Source: Ryuthela nishihirai
Lineage: Eukaryota > Arthropoda > Arachnida > Araneae > Heptathelidae
Direction: 5' to 3'
Assembly: GCA_038380435.1 (NCBI GenBank)
Contig: JAWZYU010000006.1
Span: 37,202,501 to 37,266,500, forward strand
DNA: 64,000 nucleotides
The translations under genes were made by a program, and so were the position numbers. Shown piece by piece: positions 34,464 to 45,011 of the stretch (positions are counted from its first letter, which is position 1; each line of letters begins with the position of its first letter). The notes below the pieces were generated by a model, which saw only the letters and a list, made by a program, of their open reading frames with translations, had not been told where the DNA came from and searched no databases.

Positions 34464-35276
34464 ATTCCATTTTTAGTGATGACTGATTAAGGGGAAATAT
34501 CATAAATTCAGTAGTGCTGAGAAGATAGAAAGAATGCAGATATTTTTTACCTGAAGTTTCCAAATTTGATGCAAATTATGTATTTTTGATTATGCCCCTG
34601 AACAGTGCTTATTTTGAGCAGATTTCCAGCATAATAGTTAGGTAAAGTATACAAAATTTATAAACTGGAAAATTGTTTGTTCTTGAAGTGAATATGGGCA
34701 AAGCAAAAGAATTGATTTTTTTTTTAAATGCAGTGTTTATTTAAAATGTTTTTATTTATGTTCCAACAGATGAATGTATGTAGAAATGCACCCAATAGTT
34801 TGCAATTTACAAAATTTTACATTATAGGCAGCAGATTCATTTGATGATAATACTAAGATCTTTTGCTCATTCAAGGTATTTTCTTAAAATTATATGTTTT
34901 ATTGGAATTATTTTCCAAAATTTAAAGAAAATAGTTAATAAAAGAAAGAGATTCAAACATCAGATAATCTTGTTGATAGCGGATATTTGGAGTTTATCTG
35001 CCTTTGTCACAAGAGTTTATCTGCCTTATACACAAAGATTTTTTTTCCATTTCTCACTCTGAATGTAGAATATATAGTTGCCCATATCCACTCTTGTTCA
35101 AATTCACTTTTGCAGTTTGGAAGTACTGACACATCACATTAATTTGTTCAAAAAAAAAGAATTTTTTATAACTTAAGTTAGAATTCCACTGTCTTTTTTT
35201 TCATCTCTGTAAGTTCGATGTACTTGAAGTAAAAAGAGTTGCAATCAGTTTGGTGTCCATAAGATTTTCTTCAAGT
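34464..35276. other. Intronic AT-rich sequence, no gene recognised
   Basis: Within THAP gene B intron 1. A small private duplication (AGTTTATCTGCCTT at 34991 and 35013). No supported frame. Confidence 0.5.
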
Positions 35277-35289
35277 TTCTAAGCCTTAG

Positions 35290-35503
35290 CCGTCCCATGG
35301 CCGAGTGGATAGCGCTCTTGGCTACTGATCTAAGGGACCTGGGTTCGAGCCCCGGGTAAGGCATGGCTGTTTGTGTCGTTTTTCTGCTGAGGGCCTGCCA
35401 TCCTCACAGACCTTCTACTATGGCATATAAACTGACAGGCTGCTGTCAGACCTCTGTGGCAAGCAGCTGCTTGAGGGGGTATTTAAAAAAATATATAAAA
35501 AAA
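35290..35503 (+). repeat. SINE-B, full length, 13-bp TSD
   Basis: TTCTAAGCCTTAG at 35277-35289 and 35504-35516. The head CCGTCCCATGGCCGAGTGG and the GAGGGGGTATTTAAAAAA tail are intact. This copy defines the family ends. Confidence 0.95.
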
Positions 35504-35702
35504 TTCTAAGCCTTAGGCATCGATTTTGCTGCACCAAAAAAAGATCACAACTCCAAAATTTGTTGCTTTATCTCCTTTCTGTAAATGAGAATCCTGTTCC
35601 AAGTTTATTGTCTTGACTCATCTTGAAGTCAATATTTAGCTATGTCATATGCATAAGCATCAACTTTTCACTTTTAGCATGGGGTCAGAATAGTTATATC
35701 TA

Positions 35703-35932
35703 TAGGGGGCAGTGGCTGCAAAGGAGCCATTCCCCCCTTGAGAATGCTATTAAAGGAAATGGGGGTGAAAATTATTAAACTTGTGCATATTTCACTCATT
35801 TTTTCAATACTTTTTAAAAACCTAAAAAGGAGAGGGAAATGTTATGCAGCAATGGAAATCCAGTCTCTTGCCCCATCCCCTCCTTTTTGCAATAGCATCC
35901 CCCCCCTAATATTTCTTCTAGATCCGGGCCTG
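35703..35932 (-). mobile_element. hAT-like MITE copy 3
   Basis: On the reverse strand it starts CAGGCCCGGATCTAGAAG and contains GACTGGATTTCCATTGCTGC, matching copies 1 and 2. The other end is vague. Confidence 0.5.
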
Positions 35933-36370
35933 ATTATGTTCGAATATTTAATTGACTTTTCATGAAAAATGACCATTTTGGCGAAGACTGTGATGAGTAA
36001 AAATCGGACAAAATATTGAACTAAATGTTTCTCTCATGTTCAAAATTGTATCTCACAAGTTATTAACAATATACACATCTTCAAATATAGGCATTTCCAT
36101 TGAATGCCTGTTTTTTAAAATTCTGCTTATAATTTTCAACATAATGTGTCAGCTTTTTTCATTTCTTTTTCAGAAATACATTTCCTTTTACATGAGACTT
36201 GCAATGCATTATTAGCGGAACACATGCCAACCAGTCAAGCTGACCTGTAACAGTGCCCAGTGCTACCACAGCATTTACCTCTATTCAGTATTTCCAACCT
36301 CAACTAAAGCAATAATTGTATCTGAAGTGAAAATTATCTTTCGCAGTTCACTGTTGTACATATGATAATT

Positions 36371-36755
36371 GGGGCGGGGGTGGCTCAGTCGGTAGCGTGC
36401 CCGGCTCATAATCTGTAGTTCCCAGGTTCGAGTCCAAGCTGGGTCAGCATTGAGATTTATCTCTGCAAAATTCTCCGCCCTGCCCACAGTCAGTAGGGGA
36501 CACTATTGGGCTTGGAAAGGCCGCTGTCCGTCAGATGGAATGTTAAGCCGTGGCCCCATGTGCGGGATAGCCATACTTTGTGCATGTTAAAGAACATGCT
36601 GGATGGCCTTGAAGGGAGACTACCATCTGTCTCCCAACAGCTGTTCCAGTGGGTCCCCTCTCCCAACCTTCTCTGAGTCTTCGGGGTCCATGTGACTTGG
36701 CCATTTAGCCCATGGTGTGCAAAAAAGTGCTGCTCAGAGATAAAACAACTCAACC
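36371..36755 (+). repeat. SINE-A copy, full length
   Basis: GGGGCGGGGGTGGCTCAGTC head to AAACAACTCAACC tail. In gene B intron 1. Confidence 0.93.
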
Positions 36756-37998
36756 ATGTGAATTTGAACTTCGTTTTGCACAAGATGCAAGATGAAATTT
36801 GTGTTTTTTAGTTTTAAAATGACGGGTGAAAAGATACTTTTACCCTCATTCCTAAATAAGTACAGGGTCTGTTGCCCCGTGAAGTCAGTGCCTATGGTCA
36901 TATGGGAGAATTGTAATTGATTTATTAATTCTATCTCTTTCTTTTTGGCACAAACCCATTTATCTGGCAGTATCAAAATATGCATTGTTTTAAGCTACAA
37001 TAAGAAAAAAACTACGTCAAATTAGAGGTCTTAGCTCTTACTGTTAGGAGAAGTTCTTGATCAAACACTTATGCAGCAGTTGTATATTTTTAATGTAACT
37101 TTCAAGGTTACTTTTAAGACATCTTTTATAGTTTTTTTTCACAAGTTTAACTATTTGTGGTGTAATTTTGTAAAATCAGCTCTTGAAAGTTAATTTTTAG
37201 ATTGCTAAAACTTTATAGATAAGAGGTTCATATTTCTTAAGGTATTGCTCATTTTTGAACAATAAAATTGAAACCAGTCACTATAACAGTACTTTTGATT
37301 ATATGTCTTAGTTGATTTGCAGACACCTGACCATTTTTGTGGAATTTTTCAACCAAAATGTGCATATGCAATAATTGTTTATAACAAACTTGAAGGGGGC
37401 CTGACAAAAGCTTACATATGTAAATAAATGTGCTGGGAATAATATCAATGAAAAAGCATAAAACAAAAAATCCAGTTTTTAAAAAGTTCATTTATTTCAC
37501 AACCAATATTCAAATGTACACTCATCATTAGAGAATCTTCCTATAACTGCCAGATGGTATGTTTAGTGAAAGAAGGACTTCAAGGCTGAAAACATTCAAA
37601 AGTTTTTTAATGGCTGGAAGCATGAAAAGTCATCATGCCTTCATGTTATACAATAACTGATTAAATCTAACTATAGCAAATTCACACAATTGTTTGAATC
37701 TTCTTAGGCACAATGTAAATGGAAAAATAATTACATATCCTTAATACAATAGATTCAAGGCCTATATTCAAAACATCTATCGCATATTGGATATAGTTGT
37801 GCAACATGTATACTTGATAACTACTCCATATAAAGAAAGATTGTGTTTTCTGAAAATTCTAGTTTATTATTATTAGAAATTCTACAATAAATTTTAATTG
37901 GCATACAAACAAACTAAAATTAAAACTTGACTAGGTTGTTATAGCATGTAGCTAGCAAATGCATTCTTTCATTGACCCCCTTCAAACACTACCAAACG
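36756..37998. other. Intronic AT-rich sequence, no gene recognised
   Basis: No repeat family or coding frame could be supported between the SINE-A and the pogo-like element. Confidence 0.5.
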
Positions 37999-38163
37999 TA
38001 CAGTAAAGGTTCAAAAATCCAGAGTGCTTGGGGATTGGGATGGGCTGGATTTCTGAATTTTTCAGATTCTCAGGAGTAACTTTGAGATTCAAATTTAAAG
38101 AAGGATGAAGAAAAAGAAAACATGTAAATCATGATAGTTTTTTTACTCTGAAATAATACAGTA

Positions 38164-38717
38164 CTGTTGATAAATCAATAAATATTTTGCGGAAAAAATT
38201 TTGCTGACATACGGTACTTGAACCGACATCTCTCCAGAAAACATGCCAGAGTATTCTACCATTGAACTAATGCCAGCTCTGTCTTTTTTCCACTAATTTA
38301 GGCTTTAAACTATTCACCGAGATTTTTGGGCCAACTGTTGGTGCCATCTATGATATTGGATGGCAACTATTACTTTTAATATTGCACTGAGTAAGATGAA
38401 ATTAATAATAGTTTCTTCATGCTATTTAGTGTTATTAATGATTTAAACATAGACAATAATCACAGTGTTACCTGTTAACATTTGTAAATCACATTAATCA
38501 ATAGTTGGCCCAAAAATCTCAATGAAGAGTTTAAAGTCTTAACTTAGCAGAAAAAAAGACAGAGCTGGCATTAGTTCATTGGTAGAATACTATGACATGT
38601 TTCTGGAGAGATGTGGGTTCAATTCTTGTATGTCAGTGAAATTTTTTCTGAAAAATATTTATTGATTTATCAACATTAAAAAGTCAACAGGTAATGCTGT
38701 GATTGTCATCTATGTTT
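38164..38717. mobile_element. Inverted-dimer tRNA SINE (SINE-C), 11-bp TSD
   Basis: The duplication ATAATACAGTA at 38153-38163 and 38718-38728 brackets a 554-bp unit. The right half reads, on +, GACAGAGCTGGCATTAGTTC with TGGTAGAATAC (box A-like), CTGGAGAGATGTGGGTTCAA (box B-like), then AAATTTTTTC and TTTATTGATTTATC. The left half is the same module on the reverse strand. Upstream of both heads lies GTTGGCCCAAAAATCTC. The arms pair over about 170 bp, and a further piece of the right tail is inverted in the middle (TAAACATAGA near 38447). Confidence 0.85.
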
Positions 38718-38728
38718 ATAATACAGTA

Positions 38729-38925
38729 TGAAGTGGCCGAGTGGTTAGCACGCTTGGCTACTGATCTAAGGGACCTGGGTTTGAGCCCCGGATTAAGCAT
38801 GGATGTGTGTGTCGTTTTTCTGCTGAGGTCCTGCCATCCTCTCAGATCTCCTACTGTGGCATATAAACTGACAGGCTCCTGTCAGACCTCTGTGGCAAGC
38901 AGCTGCTTGAGGGGGTGTTTATTTT
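38729..38925 (+). repeat. SINE-B, full length
   Basis: GTGGCCGAGTGGTTAGCACG to TTGAGGGGGTGTTTATTTTT. It lies directly after the SINE-C duplication and inside the pogo-like element. Confidence 0.92.
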
Positions 38926-39667
38926 TTTTTATGAATTTAACCTAAAAATCATTCCCAAAAGAAACATTGTTATAAAAAAAAATTATTCCTTCATTTTGAT
39001 GACTTCATATGCATTATTTGTGGATGGAACACTTGTTCTATGTAGACATTTTTACAGCTTTTTTAAGAAAGTTTCTTATGTTGCTTTGTTTACAAGATTG
39101 TAATTTCTTTCTGATCAAATTGTTTTTCACCATAAGCACATGCATGGCATCTTGAAGACTGAAGCAGTGGTTATGTTCCACAAATTTTATGACATTTTCT
39201 ATACTCTTTTCTTCTTGAACTACATTTTCTTCCTCACCAGGATCTTCAAAACAGTCCTCTTATTTTTTATTGGGAATTAAATTTAGACAGAGGTTGATAT
39301 TCAGAAGATAATTTAGCAGTTTCCATCAGCTCTTGCATTTCCTGTTCTCTCTGTCTTATTTGAAACTCTTCAAAATCTTAGTCTTTATCTGACTCTCAAT
39401 CAGCCAATATCATGTTTGATCATAACTTTCACATGCTCTCAAAAGAGTTACAGGTTTTACCACCTCCCATGCATTCATTAATGAAAAAATTGTAAAACTG
39501 CATTGAAATTCTTGAGGTTCCATATTCTCATTTATCATGAAATCAGTTTTATAATGACACTTCAGTGCTTGAATAAGTGAGGTTATATTTAGTGGCAAAT
39601 AACAAACAAAAATATTTCTGCATTCAGACACTAATTTTGATTCATATAAGTGAGCCCTACAGTTATC

Positions 39668-40386
39668 AGGTCTGTAAGTGGTAGCTAGGCATAAGCTTGA
39701 AGGAGAGCCGTGTACCAATCCCCAGTGATGATGCACAGAACCGGCCAGGTTTGGTGCCTAATATCCAACCCCACCTTCTCGTGGTACAGGCCATTAGTAC
39801 TTTTCAAAAGAGATATTCTCTTTTGGAGGGAAACGGAAGGGGAGGGCTGCCAGTTCATTATGGCCTACTGATCTGGTCATCTATGGCCCCCTTTTTTTTT
39901 GTTTTAACCCTGTTGATGGGTCCTGGTGCTGTATAATAGTTTGGTTCTTTCTAAGGTTAGTTATGGTAGCGAAACATAGACCCTTTGTAAGCAGGATAAC
40001 AAGAAACTGATGCCTTTGATTCTAGATGCTTAGACAGTATCTTAGGCATTAGGTGGTTTGACTTTGTAAGTAATGATGAGGGTAGAAGAAAGAGTTGTCA
40101 ACCTCCTTTGAGCAGCATATTGTGCAGAGAGAGACTGCATTGATTTGGCCATGTTGCCCTTATGCATAGCTGCAGATTGGGGAAGAGGATTATGAATAGT
40201 GTACCGAGGGATATCAGAAAAAGGGGAAGACCTAGGATGCGATGGGCAGACAATATCAAACAGGACCTTGCTAGAATTGGCCTGGAGTGGCCAAATGCAG
40301 CAGCTGTAGCTCAAAAGTGACACGTCTGGAGAGGAAAATTACACAATCTGGTTGGACCTTCGTAGTTCATGGTTACATGAGGATTT
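39668..40386 (+). mobile_element. Internally deleted LINE inside the pogo-like transposase
   Basis: The 5' UTR (GGTCTGTAAGTGGTAGCTAG to CTGTTGATGGGTCCTGG) is fused near 39930 to the RT C-terminus (ATAATAGTTTGGTTCTTTCT onward; YGSET, LRLRWFGHV equivalents are degraded). The whole endonuclease and RT core are missing. Its insertion splits the pogo DDE domain. Confidence 0.8.
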
Positions 40387-41518
40387 TGTATGTTTGTATG
40401 TGTAGTGATCGAGAAGTAAAAATCACTTTGTATATTTAGGCTTCCCCAATTTGATTAAGTTCTGATTAACAGATGGAACAAAATGACTAATGAACCAATC
40501 TTGAAATATTTTTTGTCCATCCAAGCATTTTTTTTTTTGTGCTTTATAGGTGACAGGCAAGTACACAATTCCATTTAAGGCCCTTGGACTCTGAAATTTG
40601 CCAATCACCAAAGCTCAATTTTTTGCTGACCTCTGAAGCATTGGGACATATAAGAACTGTTAATCTGCTCTTGTTAGGTTTCAACTCAGTAGCATTTCAT
40701 TCTATACACCTATCCAAAGTTTTAGTTGGCAAACACTTCCAATAAACCCTTGTTTCATCAGCATTATAAATTTGATTGGCTGTGAGGTCATAATCCTTAA
40801 TAATTATCTCAAATGTTGTACTGTGTTTTGTAGCTACTTCTGCATCTGCTGACTGCTTTCTCCAGCAATATGTAACTGCCTAATGCCATGATGAATCTTG
40901 AATTTCTAAGCCATCCATCAATAAATGAAGATTCAGATTTAATGTTCATTTGCTTCTTAAAAAAAAATGCTTTAGCTATAAGAATAGGTCCATAAATTGC
41001 CATACCTTCTGATTGTTTTAGAAAAAAAAAATCATTCATGCAATACTTTATCAAGGTTTTCTAGTTTTGGTTTATGCAAACCTTTTCTTTCAGCAATTTT
41101 ATTAATAGGTTCCAAAGATGCAGTAAATTCTAAAATTTTCATCTTTGCATTCTTTATATCATAAATTGTTGACTTGCCTATTTTGTAAGTTTCCATTAGA
41201 ACAATATTGCTTTCACCACACTCTATTTTCTTAGCTATTTCAAGTTTTTCACTCAGTTTTAATGTGGCGTTTTTTTTTTCCTTTCTTTTAACACCATGAA
41301 TCTACTTTTGGAGCCATTATTATGGGGTTAATAAAAATTTGTAAATAGTATGTGTAAGCTGCATATGTAAATGAAAGCAGTAGGACAGCAAATAATACAC
41401 TACAGTATTTAGTGTTACCACAGATCGACTGTGACTTATATGTTTCAAAATCTTGAATCATCACAGATGAAAATAGAGTTGCCACAAAGCACCATTGGTG
41501 CTTCAACCAGAATTCTCT

Positions 41519-42290
41519 AATCCTCCTCCTCCTCAAGCAGCCATGGCCTACGGAGGTCCAACCAGACTGTGCAGTTTAATTCTCCAAGCATACCTGTCCT
41601 GAGCTACATCTGCTGCATCCGGCCACTGCACACCAATTCTAACAAGGTCCTGTTTGACATTGTCTGCCCACCGCATCCTATGTCTCCCCCTCCTTCTGAG
41701 GCCTCTAGGCACATTGTTCCTCCTTCTAGGCACATTGTTCATAACCCTATTCGCCAATCTATAATTATCCATATGGGCAACATGGCCAAACCAGCGAAGT
41801 CTCTCTCTGCACAATATGCTGCTTAAAGGAGGTTGCAGACTCCTTTGCCTAACCTCATCATTAGTTACAAAGTTAAACCACCTAATACCCAAGATACTAC
41901 GTAAGCATCTAGAATCAAAAGCATCTAGTTTCCTGTTATCTTGTTTACACAGCATCCAAGTTTCACTACCATAACTAACCCTAGAAAGAACCAAACTATT
42001 ATACAGTCTAATTTTAGTCTTTAGGTGTATGCGCCTATTTCTCCACAATCTTCCTAGATTCTTAAAATTCCTGGCAGCAATCCCTATTCGTCTGTTAATC
42101 TCATGCCACACATCACCATTATCTGTTACATAGTTCCCAAGATAATTAAATTGTGACACCTGCTCAAGACTGCAGCCATTCAGATGAACTGAATCACAAC
42201 CTGCCTGACCAATTTTCATCACTTTAGTTTTCTCTCTATAACCTATGGTTTACCATCTACTCTCCTACCAGTCTCATCAATAATCTAATA
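41519..42290 (-). mobile_element. LINE 3' end (reverse) with open RT C-terminus
   Basis: The reverse frame 42222-41548 is open for 224 codons: MMKIGQAGCDSVHLNGC, FNYLGNYVTDNGDV, RLYNSLVLSRVSYGSETWML, LRWFGHVAHMDN, RHRMRWADNVKQDL. Just upstream, text corresponding to ETGRRVDG appears to about 42290. The 3' end carries a GAGGAGGAGGA run. It has a 12-bp tandem duplication (CTAGGCACATTGTTC at 41703 and 41727). It is 5'-truncated, with no catalytic RT core, so it cannot be active. Confidence 0.86.
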
Positions 42291-42398
42291 CATTGGGAAA
42301 ATAACAGACTGTGAAATTCACAATAGTTTGCTGATAAAAAGTCCAAATTCTTGTGTTGTCTGGATTTCTGGGGTCCAGATTTTCAGACTTTTACTGTA

Positions 42399-43567
42399 TT
42401 ACAATTATCAACACTAAGTGTTTTTGATGGACACCCAATTTTATTTTGGGTTTCATTTACTTAAGTAGCAATGTATTTGCATTCTTGTTTGGTTTACCAT
42501 CTATTTCAGTTCTTGTTTGGTTTACCATCTATTCAGTTACAGTTAGCTGCAAGTCATGGTTTTCCTGTCAAAGTGATGTTATATTATTGTATTTAGGATT
42601 GTTATATTATTGATATATAAGTCATGTTATATTATTGTAGTATGTTCAATTATTTAAAATTTACAAAATTTCAAACAATAATTCTAAACTCCTTAGTTGC
42701 TGTCATCTACAGACACTCCACAGTGTGTGTTTTTAGTGCAAAATTAATAATTGCATATGTATTCATTCTGGCATTTGACATTTTCCTTGCTATAGCCATC
42801 AGTTTTCAATCAGGACCTGACTATTTGAATAAACATGAAGCTCAAATCAACAAATTAACTATTATAATGGACAAAGTTATGTATGAAAAACAAGAGTGTC
42901 AACTGCAGCAGAATCACTATCTTAAGCTTTGAGGAATTTATTTAAGAAGTTCACAAGATTCCCAAACGAGGTTTCACATTAAAAATTCTTTTGTGGCTTT
43001 CAGAATTCACATGAATATCAAAAATCCTGCAACTTCATTACGCATTGTTATACCAAGGTATGTTCCTGGGCCACTGTGATATGTTCAGCCTTTCCATTTA
43101 TTCTTCAACACAACATCCTGGATATTTGCTTTCAAATTGTCTGTGTGTATGGACTTTTATGCGTGATATGTATGAATTACACAAAACAGTGAAAAGAAAA
43201 ATGACTTGCAGATAAATAAATAAATTACAAAAAGCCACACCTCTAAAACTTGATAACATATGAAACAATTTTTGACAAAAAATGACTACTGAAGATGTGG
43301 TCAAACTAGTAGACCATAAAATGCTTCTAGGATCATAGCAGAGCAGACACATCTAGCAGCAAAATGGTAATGCATCACATCCTTTCTTGCCATTGTTACC
43401 ATTACTGTTGGATTGTACTACTACACTTTGCTATGTTTTATTAATATACAATGTATTAGAGTTTTATTAAATTTACAAAATATGATACATGGTAAGTACA
43501 CAATTGGCCATTTTGCGAGTAACTTCTTGCTCACATTGTTAATTTTAATTTACTCTCAATGATAAGT
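42399..43567. other. Intronic AT-rich sequence, no gene recognised
   Basis: Small private duplications at 42485-42535 (TTCTTGTTTGGTTTACCATC twice) and 42580-42640 (GTTATATTATTG). The frame 42624-42932 is unsupported. Confidence 0.5.
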
Positions 43568-43579
43568 TATCTAATAATA

Positions 43580-43979
43580 CGGGGCGGGGGTGGCTCAGTC
43601 GGTAGTGCGCCAGCTCGTTCCCAGGTTCGAGTCCCAGCTGGGTCAGCGTTGAGATTTATCTCCGCAAAATTCCCCGCCCTGCCCACGGTCAGTAGGGGAC
43701 ACCGATGGGCTTGGAAAGGCCGCCGTCCGTCGGATGGGACATTAAGCCGTGGCCCCGTGTGCGGGAGAGCCATACCCTGTGCACGTTAAAGAACACGCTG
43801 GATGGCCTTGACGGGAGGCTACCATCTGTCTCCCAACAGCTGTTCCAGTGGGTCCCCTCCCCCAACCTTCTCTGAGCTTTCGGGGTCCATGTGACCTCCT
43901 CCTTTTTGCACACAATGAGCATTTAGCCCATTGTGTGCAAAAAAGTGCCGCTCAGAGGTAAAACAACCCAACCCAACCC
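43580..43979 (+). repeat. SINE-A copy, 12-bp TSD, partly deleted tRNA head
   Basis: TATCTAATAATA at 43568-43579 and 43980-43991. About 18 bp between box A and box B are missing (GCGCCAGCTCGTTCCC). A short inverted duplication near 43902-43945 (TTTGCACACAATGAGCATTT against CCCATTGTGTGCAAAA) is private. It is CpG-rich. Confidence 0.95.
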
Positions 43980-44019
43980 TATCTAATAATATACACTGAA
44001 AAACAATTTATTATACATG

Positions 44020-45005
44020 TTCACCTAATAAAGTGTGGGTCCATCTTTCTCCTTCATAACAGCCACAACATATTGTGGCATGGACTCTACCAGGTTTGGG
44101 AATATTAGGGTGGTGTAGCCCATGATTCTAGGACCGAGAGATGCTGGTAGCCAGTTTCTGGTTCAAACACTTTACTACACTTCATCCCACAGATGCTCAA
44201 TAGTGTTCAAATGCAGAGAGTGAGAGGGTCATTCAAGGATTGTGAATTCACTGGAATGCTCCTCCAATCAGTTCTTTGCCAAATAGGCATGCTAAGATGG
44301 AGCATTGTCTTATCAAAAGAAAGCATCCAGTTGTGTAAAATAGATAGCCATGAATGGGTGTAGGTAGTCAGCAAGTACATCAGCATAATCTTGTGCAGTG
44401 ATGGTAGTTTCAAGAGGCTACAAGGTGGCCCATGTAAATATGCCCCACCATTACACCACCTCCACTGTCCTGCAACACCCCAACTTGATGGCCTGGGCCA
44501 GCATCGAGATTTATCTCAGCAAAAACCCCACCCTGTCCTCAATCAGTAGGATATACTAATGTGCTTGGATAAGCCCCCATCTGTTGGATGGGATGTTAGC
44601 CATGTACAGGGAACTATTACACATTAAAGAAGAAGCTGGATGGCCTTGATGAGAGGCTAACATATGTCTCCCAATCATGTTGGGGGGAGGGGGTCCAGTG
44701 GATCCCTTCCCCCCAACCTACTCTCAGCCCTCAGGTTCCTTGTGACCTAGCTATTTAGCCTGTGGTGTGCAAAAAAGTGCCATTCAGAAGTAAAATAACC
44801 CAACTTGACAGTTTTGGAGTCCATGGCCTCATGTAGTGTGTGCCACACACAACCCATAGGTGTGTTGTAGTTGGAAACTCAATTCATCAGACCAAGCTAC
44901 CTATTTCCCGTCTTCCATGGTCCATTGGTGATGTTCCTTCATCCATTGCACCCAGTGGCATATTGTTTACAAGGGTACTCAATATGGACTTTGACTGCCA
45001 TTGCC
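44020..45005 (-). pseudogene. Tc1-like remnant interrupted by a SINE-A
   Basis: TTCACCTAATAAAGTGTGGG at 44021 is a Tc1-like terminus and relates to the end at 13141. Reverse-strand blocks such as CTTCATCCCACAGATGCTCA and ATTCATCAGACCAAGCTACC (44885) correspond to usual Tc1 transposase coding text (PIEHLWDE and SDE-type segments). It is heavily mutated, with the SINE at 44495-44806 in the middle. Confidence 0.65.
44495..44806 (+). repeat. SINE-A, lacking the tRNA head
   Basis: Starts GGGCCAGCATCGAGATTTAT and ends GTAAAATAACCCAACTT. Inserted in the Tc1 remnant. Confidence 0.85.
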
Positions 45006-45011
45006 CAGTCA

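Larger units (their letters stand above)
38001..42396 (-). mobile_element. pogo/Tigger-like transposon (about 4.4 kb), dead, with four nested insertions
   Basis: Left end CAGTAAAGGTTCAAAAATCC and right end (inverted) CAGTAAAAGTCTGAAAATCT are flanked by TA at 37999-38000 and 42397-42398. The reverse strand carries a jerky/Tigger-like transposase in order: LKLSEKLEIAKKIECGES with YKIGKSTIYDIKN (HTH, about 41275-41145), IYGPILIAKAFFFKKQM and SSFIDGWLRNSRF (CENP-B-like second HTH, about 40990-40900), MVIGKFQSPRALNGI (DDE region, about 40600), and DNCRAHLYESKLVSE with LPLNITSLIQ (about 39650-39560). The LINE at 39668-40386 sits between the two DDE pieces. The inverted SINE-C, SINE-B and a second LINE fill the rest. 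Original length without nested elements would be about 2.2 kb. Confidence 0.82.

Noticed and set aside
41548..42222. The 224-codon reverse frame as a host gene
   Set aside because: It is the RT C-terminal end of the LINE family, repeated at 19.9, 34.3 and 40.0 kb.
42624..42932. 102-codon + frame as a small membrane protein gene
   Set aside because: It has a hydrophobic stretch but no promoter, splice or homology support, and sits in repetitive intronic sequence.
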